DNA of 64,000 nt, taken from NCBI GenBank assembly GCA_032718565.1, contig JAVGVS010000008.1, positions 1,684,579 to 1,748,578 of the forward strand. The letters are read 5' to 3'. The notes beneath the pieces were generated by a model. The model did no database searches and was not told where the DNA came from. It saw only the letters and a list, made by a program, of their open reading frames with translations. The translations under genes were made by a program, and so were the position numbers. Shown here in pieces: positions 24,512 to 35,602 of this stretch; the first letter of the stretch is position 1; each line of letters begins with the position of its first letter. The DNA comes from Distichodus sexfasciatus. Its lineage: Eukaryota > Chordata > Actinopteri > Characiformes > Distichodontidae.

Positions 24512-24560
24512 AGTTACATTTACATGTACAGCATTTATTAGACACTAATCCAAAGCCGTT
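24512..24560 (-). repeat. SINE tail fragment
   Basis: ACATTTACATGTACAGCATT followed by TAGACACTAATCC is a diverged form of the fish word ACATTTACGGCATTTAGCAG plus ACGCTCTTATCC, the reverse complement of a common SINE 3' end. Only about 50 bp are recognisable. Confidence 0.5.
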
Positions 24561-24756
24561 TTTACTTAGCAAGGAACGTAACAAAATATCTCAGATATCT
24601 CATCAATGTTTTCATTTTGTTTCAATGCTATGGACTTGTAGATCACCAAATCAGTGTATCAGTGTCGAGCAATGTATCATTACACTCCTGTCACAATCAT
24701 TACTTCGTAGTTACAATCAACAGTGAACATTGATTGTTGTTCCTATAAAAAATACA

Positions 24757-24905
24757 AGTGAAAGTGAGTGATTATTTGTCATCATACAGCACACAGTGTA
24801 CCACAATTAAAATGCAATATTTGCATTTTACCTAAGGAGCAGTGCTTGTGGACAGTACCTTAGTACCTCACAGGCACCTCAGTAGTACTTTTACTTGTCT
24901 GGGAT
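24757..24905 (-). repeat. tRNA-derived SINE (family 2), fragment
   Basis: Minus-strand body and tail: GTGAGTGATTATTTGTCAT, CAGCACACAGTGTACCACAA, AAGGAGCAGTGCTTG and GTACCTCA words in the family order. The tRNA-like head is absent and several blocks are deleted. Confidence 0.7.
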
Positions 24906-25703
24906 CCTTACCCTTTGGCTCTGCATTTAACCCAGCGAAAAGATGTAAGGACAGTGCTTGTTTAATCCTGTAATAAATGTTCATTTTATAAACAACATGC
25001 AGGAAATAATTAATTAATTTTCTATTAGACCTTGTTAATATTGTGTGGTTAAAACTGCAGCTCTTGTGATTTGAAAATGGCCTTTAGTCGCTTTGCCGAT
25101 ATAAAATCGATAATCCTTCAGCTCTAAAAGGGATCTCATCTAACTTCTCAACAAGCTCATGCTAGAATCACTGACAGCCACCTGGTAATTGAGTGATTCA
25201 TTTACAACTGCGCAGCAAATTAGGCAGTTCATTACAGCTCCCACTTTAAACATTCTGAGGCCTGCAGGGTTGTACAGGGATCTACAGCAGAAACTCTAAC
25301 TATGCATGCAGTCATGCTGTGGACTTTTGGCGTGTACATGTGTGTGTCCTTTGTGCTTTATAGTGCTGAGGCAGCAGTGTCCCCTGTTTCATTCTGTTAT
25401 TGTTTCCTGTCACTTTTTCAACCTCAAGATTCATAACTAGGTTTGTGTATTGATTTGTCATTTGTTTTGCCGGTAAAGACAGGAGGTGTTAGTTTCAAAA
25501 GAGACAGATGGACAGACGTCATGTTCCTAAACTAGTTTAGTTAAAATCCTTATGAGGCTGTCACTGATGCTGAGGCTGTCACAAAGTGACACACTAGTGT
25601 CGAGCAAACAACAAAAAAAAGAATAAAATCTTAACTAATGTAACTAAAATGATTCTTACTGATGCAGTGTGTCTAGGCTACTATATTTTACTTAAACAGT
25701 TTC
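24906..25703. other. Single-copy noncoding DNA
   Basis: No gene or repeat recognised. AT-leaning with ordinary texture. Confidence 0.4.
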
Positions 25704-25871
25704 ATTGATGGCCGGCACGGTGGCACACAGGACAGTAAGAAGGTCTTGGGTTCGAACCCTGGGTCAGCCGTAAGACCTTTCTGTGTGGAGCTTGCATGCT
25801 CTCCCCTTGTTTGTGTGGGTTTCCTCTGGGGTCTGGACCACGGTTTCCTCCCACAGTCCAAAAGCATGCTT
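25704..25871 (+). repeat. SINE-type repeat (Mermaid-like), 3'-truncated
   Basis: Head GGCCGGCACGGTGGCACA and B-box-like GGTCTTGGGTTCGAACCC are well preserved, followed by the conserved body up to CAGTCCAAAAGCATGC, where homology stops. The lost 3' part suggests truncation by later deletion. Confidence 0.8.
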
Positions 25872-27324
25872 AAATGCTTAAAATCTTATCTGTCATATAG
25901 AAATATTTTTGCTTAAAATTGACTTTGATATTGCTCATCCCTCTAAGCCACTTTTTATACATGTGCAAAGTTACTCTAACACTATCAACATTTATTCTTC
26001 GCCTCCAAATATCACGAGTGAAACTCTGAGGCAGGTGGTATAATTCCCCCATATTCACCCTCCTAAGCTTGGAACAGTTGGCAGTGTCCTGTAATGACAA
26101 GAGCAATCGACTACATCCCAATGTCAAAATAATGTCAAATGTTAATTGGTGCAGCACAGACACATTAAAGCCATCCATCATATTCATCATATTTTTAAGG
26201 AATTTCGGTTGCCAAGCCATCCAAAGCCATGCTGCTTTTAATGCTTCAACTACCTTGTCCACAAATCACCAGCCTCTCTGCCACCCTGTCCTAACCTTCT
26301 GTACCCACCGCTCCGTATCTGCACTGCTCTAGTGGTTCCACTCTAATACAGTGTGAAAATGAGAAAGGGTTTTAAGTAATATAGCTAGGACACATCATTC
26401 ACACCCGCCCTCTGCTTCTCCTCCGCCTTGTAATTTCTGCCAAGCGGTGGAGCTGTGGGAGATGAAACACCTGTAGGGAGCTGTGTCTGGTTATTACTGT
26501 AGAGCTCCAAATTGAAAGTCACTTATTTACACGAGTTTGCTGACTCAGCCACAGCAAACTGTAGATGGCCGTCCTCCCATGAATGAATAAAGAGATGTGG
26601 AGAGACACGGAGCCACTCTGCTTTTCATACATTATACAACCGTAATGGAAAAAATAGATTAAACCAGCAAAGAGATGATGGTTTTATTTAATCATTAAAC
26701 AAAAAGAGGTCCTTGAGTGCTGAGTTGTCGAAGATTTCTACAGAATAAGCAGAATAACAAATTGGCTTTTTGGTGGTTCTTGTCTCCGGAGGCCAGTAAG
26801 GTGGTACTGTACTGATCCACAGGCACTAGAGGGTTGAAAATTAAGTTCTTTGATTACGGTGTAGGGCATGTTTTAATTAAGAAGTCTGATCATTAAGCAA
26901 TGGCCACATCAACAGTTACTGGTTAATGAGTCATTTCTGCTGAGAAGTTACAGTGTAATTATTCTGTACCGCAGGTTTTCATCCCACTTGTCGGCAACAT
27001 CTAATCTCATTGGACATTGGTCATAGGCTAAATAATATTTGTATAATTTAAAAATATATATAGTAAACCTTAATTCCAAACCATTAGATTTTTATTACAT
27101 TTACCTATATATCATTTCCACACTTACTTTTAACTGGTTAGTGATCATACTGAACATATGACTTTTGGTTTGTTCTCTAGTAACAGCATCCCCATGCAGA
27201 TGAAACACAGGTGCTGTTAAAAGAGACGTCTGTGCAGTTCCTAACGAATCAGCAGAGGCACCAACAATCTGCTGACTGCATCCATCAGCAGTACTGAGTG
27301 TACTAGATGCTGAAGTCTGTGTTC
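25872..27324. other. Single-copy noncoding DNA with one unexplained reading frame
   Basis: A minus-strand open frame of 130 codons lies at 25870-26262. Its product is mixed in composition, with no domain, signal peptide or family I recognise, and its 3' end abuts a repeat. I treat it as unproven. About 26390-26640 is a repeat-free block with a candidate-enhancer texture. An ATATATA run lies near 27052. Confidence 0.4.
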
Positions 27325-27344
27325 CACACACACACACACACACA
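27325..27344. repeat. (CA)n microsatellite
   Basis: Ten perfect CA units. Confidence 0.9.
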
Positions 27345-27413
27345 AATTTACTTCACTATACCTTTGGAGATATTCCATTAACATAATGATTGCTGTAGCA
27401 CAGTCAAGTCTAA

Positions 27414-28923
27414 GGGCCAGTTTACACAGATATTTTCATAAACGCATATTGTTTTATACGTTTGGACCTTTTGTTTACGTGTAAACAGACTTTTTGTCAC
27501 CTCAAACACTTAGTTTTTTAAAACGCCCTTCAAAGTTAAGATTTTTCAAAACGCTGGATTCTGTAGATACGTGTAAACGAGTAAAACACAGTTTTCTTAA
27601 AACGATGACTTTAGTTTTATCGTGCGTACGTCTTTAAGGGCCTGTGTCCACCCAACACTTTTTGCGCTGAGAGCGGTCAAAACCTCACTTCCAGTATACT
27701 TTTTCGACACTTCTCTCAGCGCTTGTTGTCGCTAAGTTACGAAAAGAATCATTGGGTGCTACCGTATTCATTCCTAATTCACATAAACATAACGTGTTTT
27801 GAATTTGATAGTTTAGCTGACATGATTGTCTTTACAATGGAGAGAAATCTTAAAGATTTATGTTGGTCTTTGCAGCGAACACCACAACACTTTGAGCGTC
27901 CACCAGTGGACTTCTTCATTGCAATTCCTAGCTCTGGCAAGAAAACATGGCGGATCAGGAAGCGCTAACAGTGACGTAGAAGTAGGGGAGAAATCTAAAT
28001 GGCTGGCTTAAGCACACGATTTCTGACATTTGTCAATACTAAAACAATTCACAATTTTTTAAATCAAATGTACAGTGTGCGTAGAGGCAGTGCAGTGTCA
28101 TGGTACGGTTTGGAGGAAGGAGGTGAGGACACAAAGGGGCGTCAAAAAGGGGTTTATTGGGAAAATACAGGCAGGGCAAAAACAGGGGCAACAACACAGA
28201 CAAAAAAGAGACAGGAACCAAAGTATGAAAATAAAGACGGACCCGTGCTCCCAGCTTACTGAACTTGGTGGGGGAAATCCTCCATAGGAAAGCAGAAAGA
28301 GCACGAGGTGAAAACAGATACGATCCAGGCACTGGAGAACCTTGGCAGCCTGACCGGACGGGGTTTGCTGGGACACACAAGCCTGGGGAAAAACACAAGA
28401 AACACGGGCGAAATACAAATACTCAACACAGGAACACCGCCTACATAATTCAAAACCACACATATCATGAGGGATACCAACTCAGGGAGGCACAGGTTGA
28501 ACTGGGTTAAATAAAGCCACACAACTGAACGAATGAGTGCTTGCACCAATTCCAAACTGAAGGCAAACAAGACACAGGTGAAAGTAGTAATAAGCGAGGG
28601 AGTGCTCTAAACAGACACTAACAGTGCTCTAAACAGACGCATGCAGTGCAGACAACATATACGGAAGTGGGGTGCGCTCTAAACTACTCACGAGGGCACG
28701 AAGTGAAGACAGCGAAAACCCAGAAGTGGGGAGTAAGCTAACGGGGAAAGCTAAGGCTAACCGAGGACACACAAGGTGGACTAGAGACAACAGGAAATAT
28801 AACTGCAAGCAGTGATTACGGGGGCCATGCAGTTTGCAGCTTTATCAGTTTTTTATGAATTGAAGCACATATATGTTGAGATTTGATATCTTTCATCTTT
28901 TTTTCTACGTATAAACTGGGTCC
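27414..28923. mobile_element. PIF/Harbinger-like composite DNA element, interrupted by an LTR
   Basis: The left end GGGCCAGTTTACACAGATAT and the decayed right end (…CTACGTATAAACTGGGTCC) form inverted repeats related to those of the element at 41342-42080. About 225 bp inside, at 27638, a second terminal repeat begins (GGGCCTGTGTCCACCCAACA, preceded by TAA). It leads into the block GCTGAGAGCGGTCAAAACCT that is also found at 39752 and about 41600. So one Harbinger-like unit sits inside another. The right half is split by the solo LTR at 28096-28827. No intact transposase is visible. The TWA-type trinucleotide before each left end fits PIF/Harbinger, but no duplicated target is preserved at the right end. 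Confidence 0.6.
28096..28827 (-). mobile_element. Solo LTR nested in a Harbinger-like element
   Basis: TG…CA ends (plus-strand reading starts TGTCATGGTACGG and ends GGGGGCCA) with an exact 5-bp target duplication TGCAG (28091-28095, 28828-28832). On the minus strand AATAAA (28153-28158) lies about 60 bases before the end, consistent with R-U5. It has no gag or pol. At 732 bp it is longer than the other two LTRs. Apparent frames of 104-121 codons across it are LTR sequence, not genes. Confidence 0.82.
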
Positions 28924-30002
28924 GAGGAGGCACTGTCAGGTCAAAGTCCAGCGGAGCCGTAACATACAGACCCAAATGGATGTCCAAAGAACAGAAAAAG
29001 TGATTTTTTCATAATATGGGACTTATAATATTGTGGCTGATTGAGGTACAGTATATAGTCTTTTGAAACAACATAACAAACTCCTCCTCCATATCATCTA
29101 ATTCATCCCACAAATTAACATTTACATTCTCACTTTCCATTAGTACCACTATCTTCTGAATGATGCGATTGCTCTTATATTAGGCATCTAAAGAATGATT
29201 GCTTCTACCTTGCTCTACGGTGAGCTACTTTTCCCATCCTAAATGTTTTTCTTCAGGTTTAATTACAATTCGAATGCTACTCATGCTTGTTTGCTTTTTC
29301 TGTTCAAATGTAGGGGAAAAGGTTAAAGATTAATTTGTTTTTGCCATAAAAACGAAATGTGACTCATCAAAACATGGCATTTTAGACCTCCACAAATGAA
29401 AATGTCCTTAACAGTCTGTGGCACATCAAGGTAAGTACGATGAAATAAGCAACATATTTTTTTATAGTAGAATACGTTTAGCTGTGTTCTCTTTCCATCT
29501 GTTCAGTGTTGGGTCAGTCGTTGGTGTTCTGTGCCCCCTGGCTAGCCCTAATCTCTCCAGACACTCCGCACCGAAATCCAGAGATGATTAAAGGACTAAT
29601 GAGACTAGCTTCAGAACTCCACAACCATCTGGAACACTTTTATGTTCTTTTGCTTAGAGACAGTAAGAAAGAATCGCTTCCTGGAAGCAGCCTTGCTGGC
29701 TCGAACGAGACATCTGGTCTGACATCTTTTAGCGCCGGAGTATTCTTCAAATGTGGGCGGTGCGTCTTCAGTGTTAACACAGGCCATGTGGAATCTGGGT
29801 TGTTGGGTCCGGCCCTGTGTCTGCCTCTGAGACTGGTGTTTGTGTTGCCTGGGAATGAAAAATCTTTTCTCACATCACTAAGCTTCAATTCTTCATTTCG
29901 TCAGTGCTGGGACTGAGAGTCATATTCCATATATAGGAGTAGCGGCCACTCAGTCTTTCTCAAAACAAGCCATAATGAGTACACTGAGCTCAAGGCAAAA
30001 GA
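28924..30002. other. Single-copy noncoding DNA with one unexplained reading frame
   Basis: A plus-strand open frame of 136 codons lies at 29506-29916. The product has no recognisable domain and the opposite strand is also open for 82 codons, so chance is likely. The rest is AT-rich and featureless. Confidence 0.4.
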
Positions 30003-30370
30003 CATCATTCATTCATTCATTCTTTCATTATCTGGCCGCTTAATCCCAAATGGGGTCACAGGGGGCCAGAAGCCTATCCTGGGAACTACGAGCACAAGTC
30101 AAGGACCAACCCTGGGCAGGCGCCAACACACCGCAACACAACACACTCACATTCACACCTTATGGGGCCAATTAAGATTAGCCAATTAACCCAAATTGCA
30201 TGCTTTTGGACTATGGGAGGAAACTGGAGCTTCCAGAGGAATCCCACGTTAACACGGGGAGAGCATGCAAACTCCACACAGAAAGGCCCTACAGCTGACC
30301 CCAGGATCGAACCCAGGACCTTCTCGCTGTGAGGAGCTAGCGCTAACCACTGCACCACTGTGCCGCTGCT
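30003..30370 (-). repeat. SINE-type repeat (Mermaid-like), full length
   Basis: On the minus strand: head GCGGCACAGTGGTGCAGTGG, B-box-like GGTCCTGGGTTCGATCC, body with GCATGCTCTCCCCGTG and CCTCCCATAGTCCAAAAGC, and a TGAA-repeat tail (30007-30030). A probable target duplication CAAAAGA flanks it (29996-30002, 30371-30377). Confidence 0.8.
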
Positions 30371-31943
30371 CAAAAGAGTGCTTGAAATTGGAAAAAAGAA
30401 GGGGTAGGGGGTTCAAAGAATTACATAAATGTGAAGCATCTTAAAAAGAGGTAATGAACTGTGGAAAGTGATTTTGGTTGAGAATAGAAGGGTGTTGCTG
30501 TCGTGGCAAGAATCGCTGACTGATAAAAGTTATTAGTGGATTATGGGGATTTGAGCAAAATAAATGAGTGACAGAATATTCCTCTGAAATGTAACCCTAT
30601 TGTGTGTCGGCAGTGAATGAAACGTTCCTACATTTCAATATAGAATTTGCAAAAACGGACTCAGCGAAAACGTCTGTCAGACTAGTAGTGATAATTTCAA
30701 ATGCACAGTGAAAAAGGGCAGGCTTAGTTCAAATATGTTCATATTTGTATTGAACAGATTTTGCAGGATTTTTTTGAGACTTATGAAACATTGGTATGTA
30801 TAAGGCTGAGTTCCAGAAGGAGTGGGTGTGTTTTGGGTGAGATGGGTGTCTGAGAGTGTGTGTTTGTATACGTGTGAGTGTGTGTCTCTGTATGTGTGTG
30901 TGCTAAACAAGGCTGTGATATGTCTGCTAAGAGGTATTATGAGATTAGAGCGGTAGATATTCGTGTACTTTCTCACTGTCTCTACCGTTGCCAACTGCCA
31001 GATCTGAGCTCTCCATGCCAGCAGAGAGACATGCTGCAGAATGATCAGAGTGCTCCCATTACTCACCCATTCCCTCCCTCAGTGACAGAGCCAGAACCCA
31101 GCATGCCACTAAGCAGAGCATATTACAGCCCAAACTGCTGATTCCATTTTTCCCCTCATCTTTTTTGTCATCTCTCTCTCTATCTCTGTCTATCTCCCTC
31201 TATCTTTTTCCCTTCTTCTATAAGATGGCGCTCTATTGTCTGCTCCTTGCCTTTGACAGTATGGCTGTTTGGCGATGCCCTTGACTTGTGACCTTTTACC
31301 GAGAGTGATTTTAGCTCAGGAAATGATTTCCAGCAGGAGAGCGTGCTTGCCGTGGGTCTTAATATGGATTACAGGAGCAAAGGCTGGGCCCCGAGGGAGA
31401 GACCCGCATTACCGCAGCGCTTGCCGTCATCAGCTCACAAACAGCCAAACACTTTTCTTCCTTATAATAACTAGTCCACCTCTCCCCGACAACTTTAAAG
31501 CCTTTGCGCTGGTTTCATTACACTTCGATTTTCGTCCTCCTTTGGCTCTTCGTTTCTTATGTTGTTTCTATTGTTGCACACACATCATCAACTTCAAAGC
31601 CTCAGACAGAGGAGAAGGCCTTTTTCGCAAGTCGTAATGTTCCAGCGTTAGTCATGGGGACCCGTCTCCAGGCATCCTTTCCTCCAATCCCAGAGGAGCA
31701 CTAGAGAGACAGAGGAACGGGTGTTGATGAGGTTCTGCTTGTACTCGATCACGCAGCACAGTCAGTTTTCTCATTAACCAGCAGCACTGTAATTTCATTT
31801 ATGAGATGGAGCACTAGTCATTCTCCACTGCAGGAGACAAATGGGATAAATATCTATTTGCCGACATGCATGCATTCAAAAGATAAAAATGTTCATGCAG
31901 ACATGACAGGACTTCTGCATCATCCATCAGCCTGTGCTCTACC
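30371..31943. other. Single-copy noncoding DNA
   Basis: TG-rich stretch at about 30820-30905 and a TC-rich patch at about 31165-31215. About 31250-31860 is a repeat-free, more G+C-rich block that could be conserved noncoding DNA. Frames at 30677-31066 and 31269-31704 lack domains. Confidence 0.4.
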
Positions 31944-32225
31944 TGAGTGTTTGTGTGTGTGTGTGTGTTCATGGTTTTGTGGGGAAATTTGAGAGGTCCC
32001 CATGAGGAAAAATGACTTTATAAAAAATGTGCTTGTTTTATTTGAGAAACTAAAACAGGTAAAAGATGTGCTTTTGGTTACTGAGGTTAAGGTTGGGGTT
32101 AGGATTAGGTGTAGGTGTAAAATGATATACATCTAGTCATCATGGGAGCTTATGGACCTCACAAAGATAGTAATACAGAGACGGTGTGAGTGTGTGAGTC
32201 TGTATGTGTATGTTTGTGTGTGTGA
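31944..32225 (+). repeat. TG-tailed fish repeat with TTAGG-like interior
   Basis: A TG microsatellite leads into AGGTCCCCATGAGGAAAAAT, a TTGGTTACTGAGGTTAAGGT block and GGTTAGGATTAGGTGTAGG, ending in another TG-rich run. The TTACTGAGGTTAAGG core is shared with copies at 55501-55720 and 58486-58735. I recognise this family from other fish genomes; its mechanism is unclear to me. Confidence 0.65.
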
Positions 32226-33129
32226 AGGAGAAGGAATTTTAGTATAGATTATTCTAATTCAGAAGGATTTTGTTAGTCAAAGCACACAAAGTATTTCACT
32301 TGGCAGTATTCCTAAAGACACATTTAAAATTAAATATGTTGACAAATATTTACAGAACTGCTTAAAATCATATACATTGCAGTCCATAAGAAAATGTGCG
32401 GTGAATGTTGTTGCTTGTTTTTCTCCTATTGAAGAAGAACTTTGGTCATTTTCAACAGTTAGCTTTATTGTTCGGTGTCACATAGAGCTGTCAGTAGCGA
32501 CAGAAATGACAAAAAATTGGTGCTGCCTACACTTATGCTTTTTCTAGTGTTTACACCCTTGCGACTGTAATACTAACCACTCGGGACAGGTTTTAAACCT
32601 GCTTTTAGCCTCTTAACATGCTCAAAATGTTATTACAAGTGAACTGGTTACTTACGAGACAACACAGTGCATATGTAACTGCAGTAGTTCTGAAAGAACA
32701 GTATGAAAGTGTTTATTCAGGCAGTCATATACCTTTGTTTACACTCTTCTCTTCTGGTAAATTCCACACTAGTCGACTGTCAATTCGGCTCTGTGTTGTT
32801 TGCGACTGACACATCACTACTCTGATTTAAGATGAAGCATTTACAGAATGTATCATAAGACTGAATAGTCAAGATAAAAATGATCAAGATTCAACTCTTG
32901 ACTCGTGCATTGAGTATGCATGAGATCATTTAACAATATCAGTTGATCTACCATACCATGCAACTTCACAGTAAAGATCAACACATCAGGAACATTAGAA
33001 TCGTAAAATTTTAAATATTTAAAATATTTATAATAATGCCATCTTTCTCTGATGTAAATGGTAATGTATGTGGAGCTCTACTAAAGTCTGACATATTCTT
33101 ACAGACGTATAAGGAAGGAAATTGTGAGG
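32226..33129. other. Single-copy noncoding DNA
   Basis: No gene or repeat recognised. The frame at 32618-32809 is short and featureless. Confidence 0.4.
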
Positions 33130-33500
33130 AGATAAAAACAAGTGTTCCAATCCTCTCCAGCACCCCACTGGCATAGACGGATTTCAGTAGAACTCTAACA
33201 CTTGTCTTTGTTGCTGATGTGACTGATGAGAGCAGCAGGATGAAATCTGACATCTACAGAAGCATCTTAAGTGCTCAGACTCCAAACCTCCATTGCATCA
33301 AAACTCAATGGATTCTGCCTGCAGTAAAACAATAATCCAAATATATTGCTGAAGTGGAAAGCTACTCACTGACCATGCCAGCTGAGCTGAACCCCAAAGA
33401 ACATGCACTTCACTTACTAAAGATGAGACTGAGTTGCTGGAGGAGGTTTAAAGACAACAGCAGGGAAGATGCTGAGTCAAATATTAAGAGTCGGAATGTC
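33130..33500 (+). pseudogene. Decayed Tc1-like transposase fragment
   Basis: In frame from about 33190 the sequence encodes a peptide containing MKSDIYRSILSAQ (33240-33278), resembling the segment before the DNDPKH motif of fish Tc1-like transposases. About 110 bases further, AELNPKEHALHLLK (about 33382-33423) resembles the family's SPDLNPIEH…LLK catalytic motif. The catalytic D…E region between them is lost and stop codons interrupt every frame. No terminal repeats were found, so this is an internal relic, unable to act. Confidence 0.65.
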
Positions 33501-33915
33501 AAGAATGATTGTTACCTTTTTCCACTGCACTAGTGCCGTTGCTCAGCCGGTGCTGAAGGTTGGAACCAGCGAGAAGCAGGCTGCATTTACCCTGGGGTGT
33601 CAACACTGACAACACTGTGACTGTGTAACACACCATCACGCCTACTACACAAAGCAACAATTACAGAACACTTTTTGTGTTTTTAGATGCTTTTTCACGC
33701 TTCGAGGTTATATTTAAATATCCAAAGGTAGCTAATTCTTTGTCTCTTCACAGTTGAAAGAGATAGATATTGACAACAAGGGAATATCATAATTATCTTG
33801 GCTAATAGTAATATTTCTCTGGACACAGACTAGCATTATCTTAAATGCTAAAGGAACTACGATCTACCTAACCTATATATTTTGTTTTTCTTTTTCAACA
33901 CCAGTAATTTATTTT

Positions 33916-34084
33916 AATGAGTGATTATTTGTCATTGTGAACACAGCACAGCACATAGGGCACCACAATGAAATGTAAGCTCTGCATTTCACCCGTCCGT
34001 GAAGGAGCATCTTTTTGGCAGCACCCGGGGAGCAGTGCTTGGGGATGGTACCTTGCTGATGAGTACCTCAGTGGTACCTTTACC
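33916..34084 (-). repeat. tRNA-derived SINE (family 2), 5'-truncated
   Basis: Minus-strand tail and body: GAGTGATTATTTGTCATTGT, GAACACAGCACAGCACA, TCCGTGAAGGAGCA, CGGGGAGCAGTGCTTGGGGA, GAGTACCTCAGTGGTACC. The head was lost. Confidence 0.78.
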
Positions 34085-35350
34085 ATTCTCCTTCCAACCA
34101 CGGGGCCATGTGGTACCAGTGGTAAATAGCACCAGTACTGGCACTAGTGCAGTGGAAAAGGTCTCTTTTCAATGCATGTGAATTGCACTTATGGCGTGCT
34201 GTCCGGATCTGTGCGTTTGTGCATGAGCACTCATGCTTACGTGCATAAGCATATGGCAGAGTTGGTGTGTGTAAGTGCTAAGCTCTGCTTGGTGCCGGTA
34301 AAACAGCTGTCAGTGTGCAGGTGATGCTTTTGTTTCATCTCAGTGAGTACGATATGTCTATGTCTGCTTGATTCTGACAAAACACCCCAAACATCTCCCA
34401 CCCGACTGTAGACACATATGGATATACAAACTCTCACACACTACCCGTGGCTACTGACCTTTATCAGCAGCTCGCCTGCTCGCCTGCTCGCCTGCCATCA
34501 GTCCTGTCAGCATCCGTCTCCCTCCGCCCTTCTGTGCTCCCATCCATCCTTCTCTTCTTTTACTCTTCATTTTGCAGCACTCAGGCAGACATTATACTTG
34601 CCTGCCGAGAGGCCTCAGAACCCTGCCACAACACTTATCTTTTTAATTAACATCCACATATTCACAATTCATTAAACTCAGTTCTTCACATCGATATAAG
34701 GCAAATAAGTGGCAAATTATTAGAATGGCAATTGCATTTTGCTGTGTTAAGGGACTTAATAAAGCTCCTATTAAATTAATGGCTGATAGTCTGTGCTTAA
34801 GAACAAGGAGGCTAGATGCAGTATCGGCTATTGTGTCACACATAAAACATCAGATGGAGAGCATACACACAGCTAGACTACGATAATGTGTCTGCTGGCT
34901 TTTATCAGTTCATTATCATTAGTATGTACTTCATAATTGTGCGAGTTTATGAGTGCTAATTTCTCTAGCTTTCATCATTTATTAACTCTCTTTTGCACTC
35001 TCATTTGCATTTTGAGAAGAGAATATTTTCTGCAGTATTAGGACAACCCTGACCCAATCAAAGCCCAGAGTAGCTAAAAATCTTTATTATGAACACAACA
35101 ATACACATTTTTTCATAATACAATATGTATTGTGTTAAACAATTAAACTCCAGTTCAGTAGGAAAAACTCTTCATTTTTTTTATTTAAACATCCCACATA
35201 ACTGGGAAAAACATCCAATTTATAGAACAGCAATTTATTTTTGCAAGGTTATACTTTTTTCATTTGTGTTCTATTTAAATAGAACTACTTAGTGTTGTTT
35301 TTGTTGAGGTTTTGCATATATCAGGGTGAGAGCCGGATTGTGAGGAGTCC
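34085..35350. other. Single-copy noncoding DNA
   Basis: Contains three tandem copies of GCTCGCCT at about 34470-34494. The segment 34640-35040 is listed as candidate regulatory DNA. The rest is AT-rich with no gene. Confidence 0.4.
34640..35040. promoter_or_regulatory. Candidate conserved noncoding element
   Basis: A repeat-free AT-rich block with TTTTTAATTAACATCC, CCTATTAAATTAATGGC, GCAATTGCATTTTGC and an octamer-like CTCATTTGCATTTTG. Homeodomain and POU-type words in tight succession fit a developmental enhancer. There is no frame with coding texture. This is the block in the window with the strongest enhancer look, but only comparison can confirm it. Confidence 0.3.
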
Positions 35351-35602
35351 ATCAGCCTGTCAGTTGGTAGTCTAATGGTTAGGGAGTTCGGTGATTGAAA
35401 GGTTGCCGGTTTGAATTCTGGACTGGTAAAGGTACCACTGAGGTACCCATGAGCAAGGTACCGTTCCCAAGCACTGCTCCCCGTGTGCTGATAGAGCTGC
35501 CCATTGCTCTTTGGGTCAAATGCAAAGGTCATATTTCACTGTGCATTGTGTGCTGTGCTGTGATGTGTTCACAATGACAATCACTAACTTTCACTTTCAG
35601 GA
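35351..35602 (+). repeat. tRNA-derived SINE (family 2), near full length
   Basis: Head AGTTGGTAGTCTAATGGTTA (A-box-like), B-box-like GGTTGCCGGTTTGAATTC, then GGTAAAGGTACCACTGAGG, GAGCAAGGTACCGTTCCC, AAGCACTGCTCCCC, TTTGGGTCAAATGC, and the TGTGCTGTGATGTGTTCACA tail block. Derived from a tRNA by its two promoter boxes; probably transcribed by RNA polymerase III when young. Confidence 0.82.

Noticed and set aside
25704..25760. Functional tRNA gene
   Set aside because: Head of a Mermaid-like repeat that continues into the family body.
25870..26262. 130-codon minus-strand frame as a gene
   Set aside because: No known domain, no splice or promoter context, and it abuts a truncated repeat. Kept only as an unexplained frame.
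28039..28570. Overlapping frames of 104 to 121 codons on the minus strand
   Set aside because: They lie in the solo LTR at 28096-28827 and overlap each other in different frames; no gag, pol or env-like motif.
29506..29916. 136-codon plus-strand frame as a gene
   Set aside because: No recognisable domain and the complementary strand is also open for 82 codons, as expected by chance in this composition.
32080..32125. Interstitial telomere repeat (TTAGG-like words)
   Set aside because: Only a few imperfect units, part of an interspersed repeat that recurs at 55.5 and 58.5 kb.
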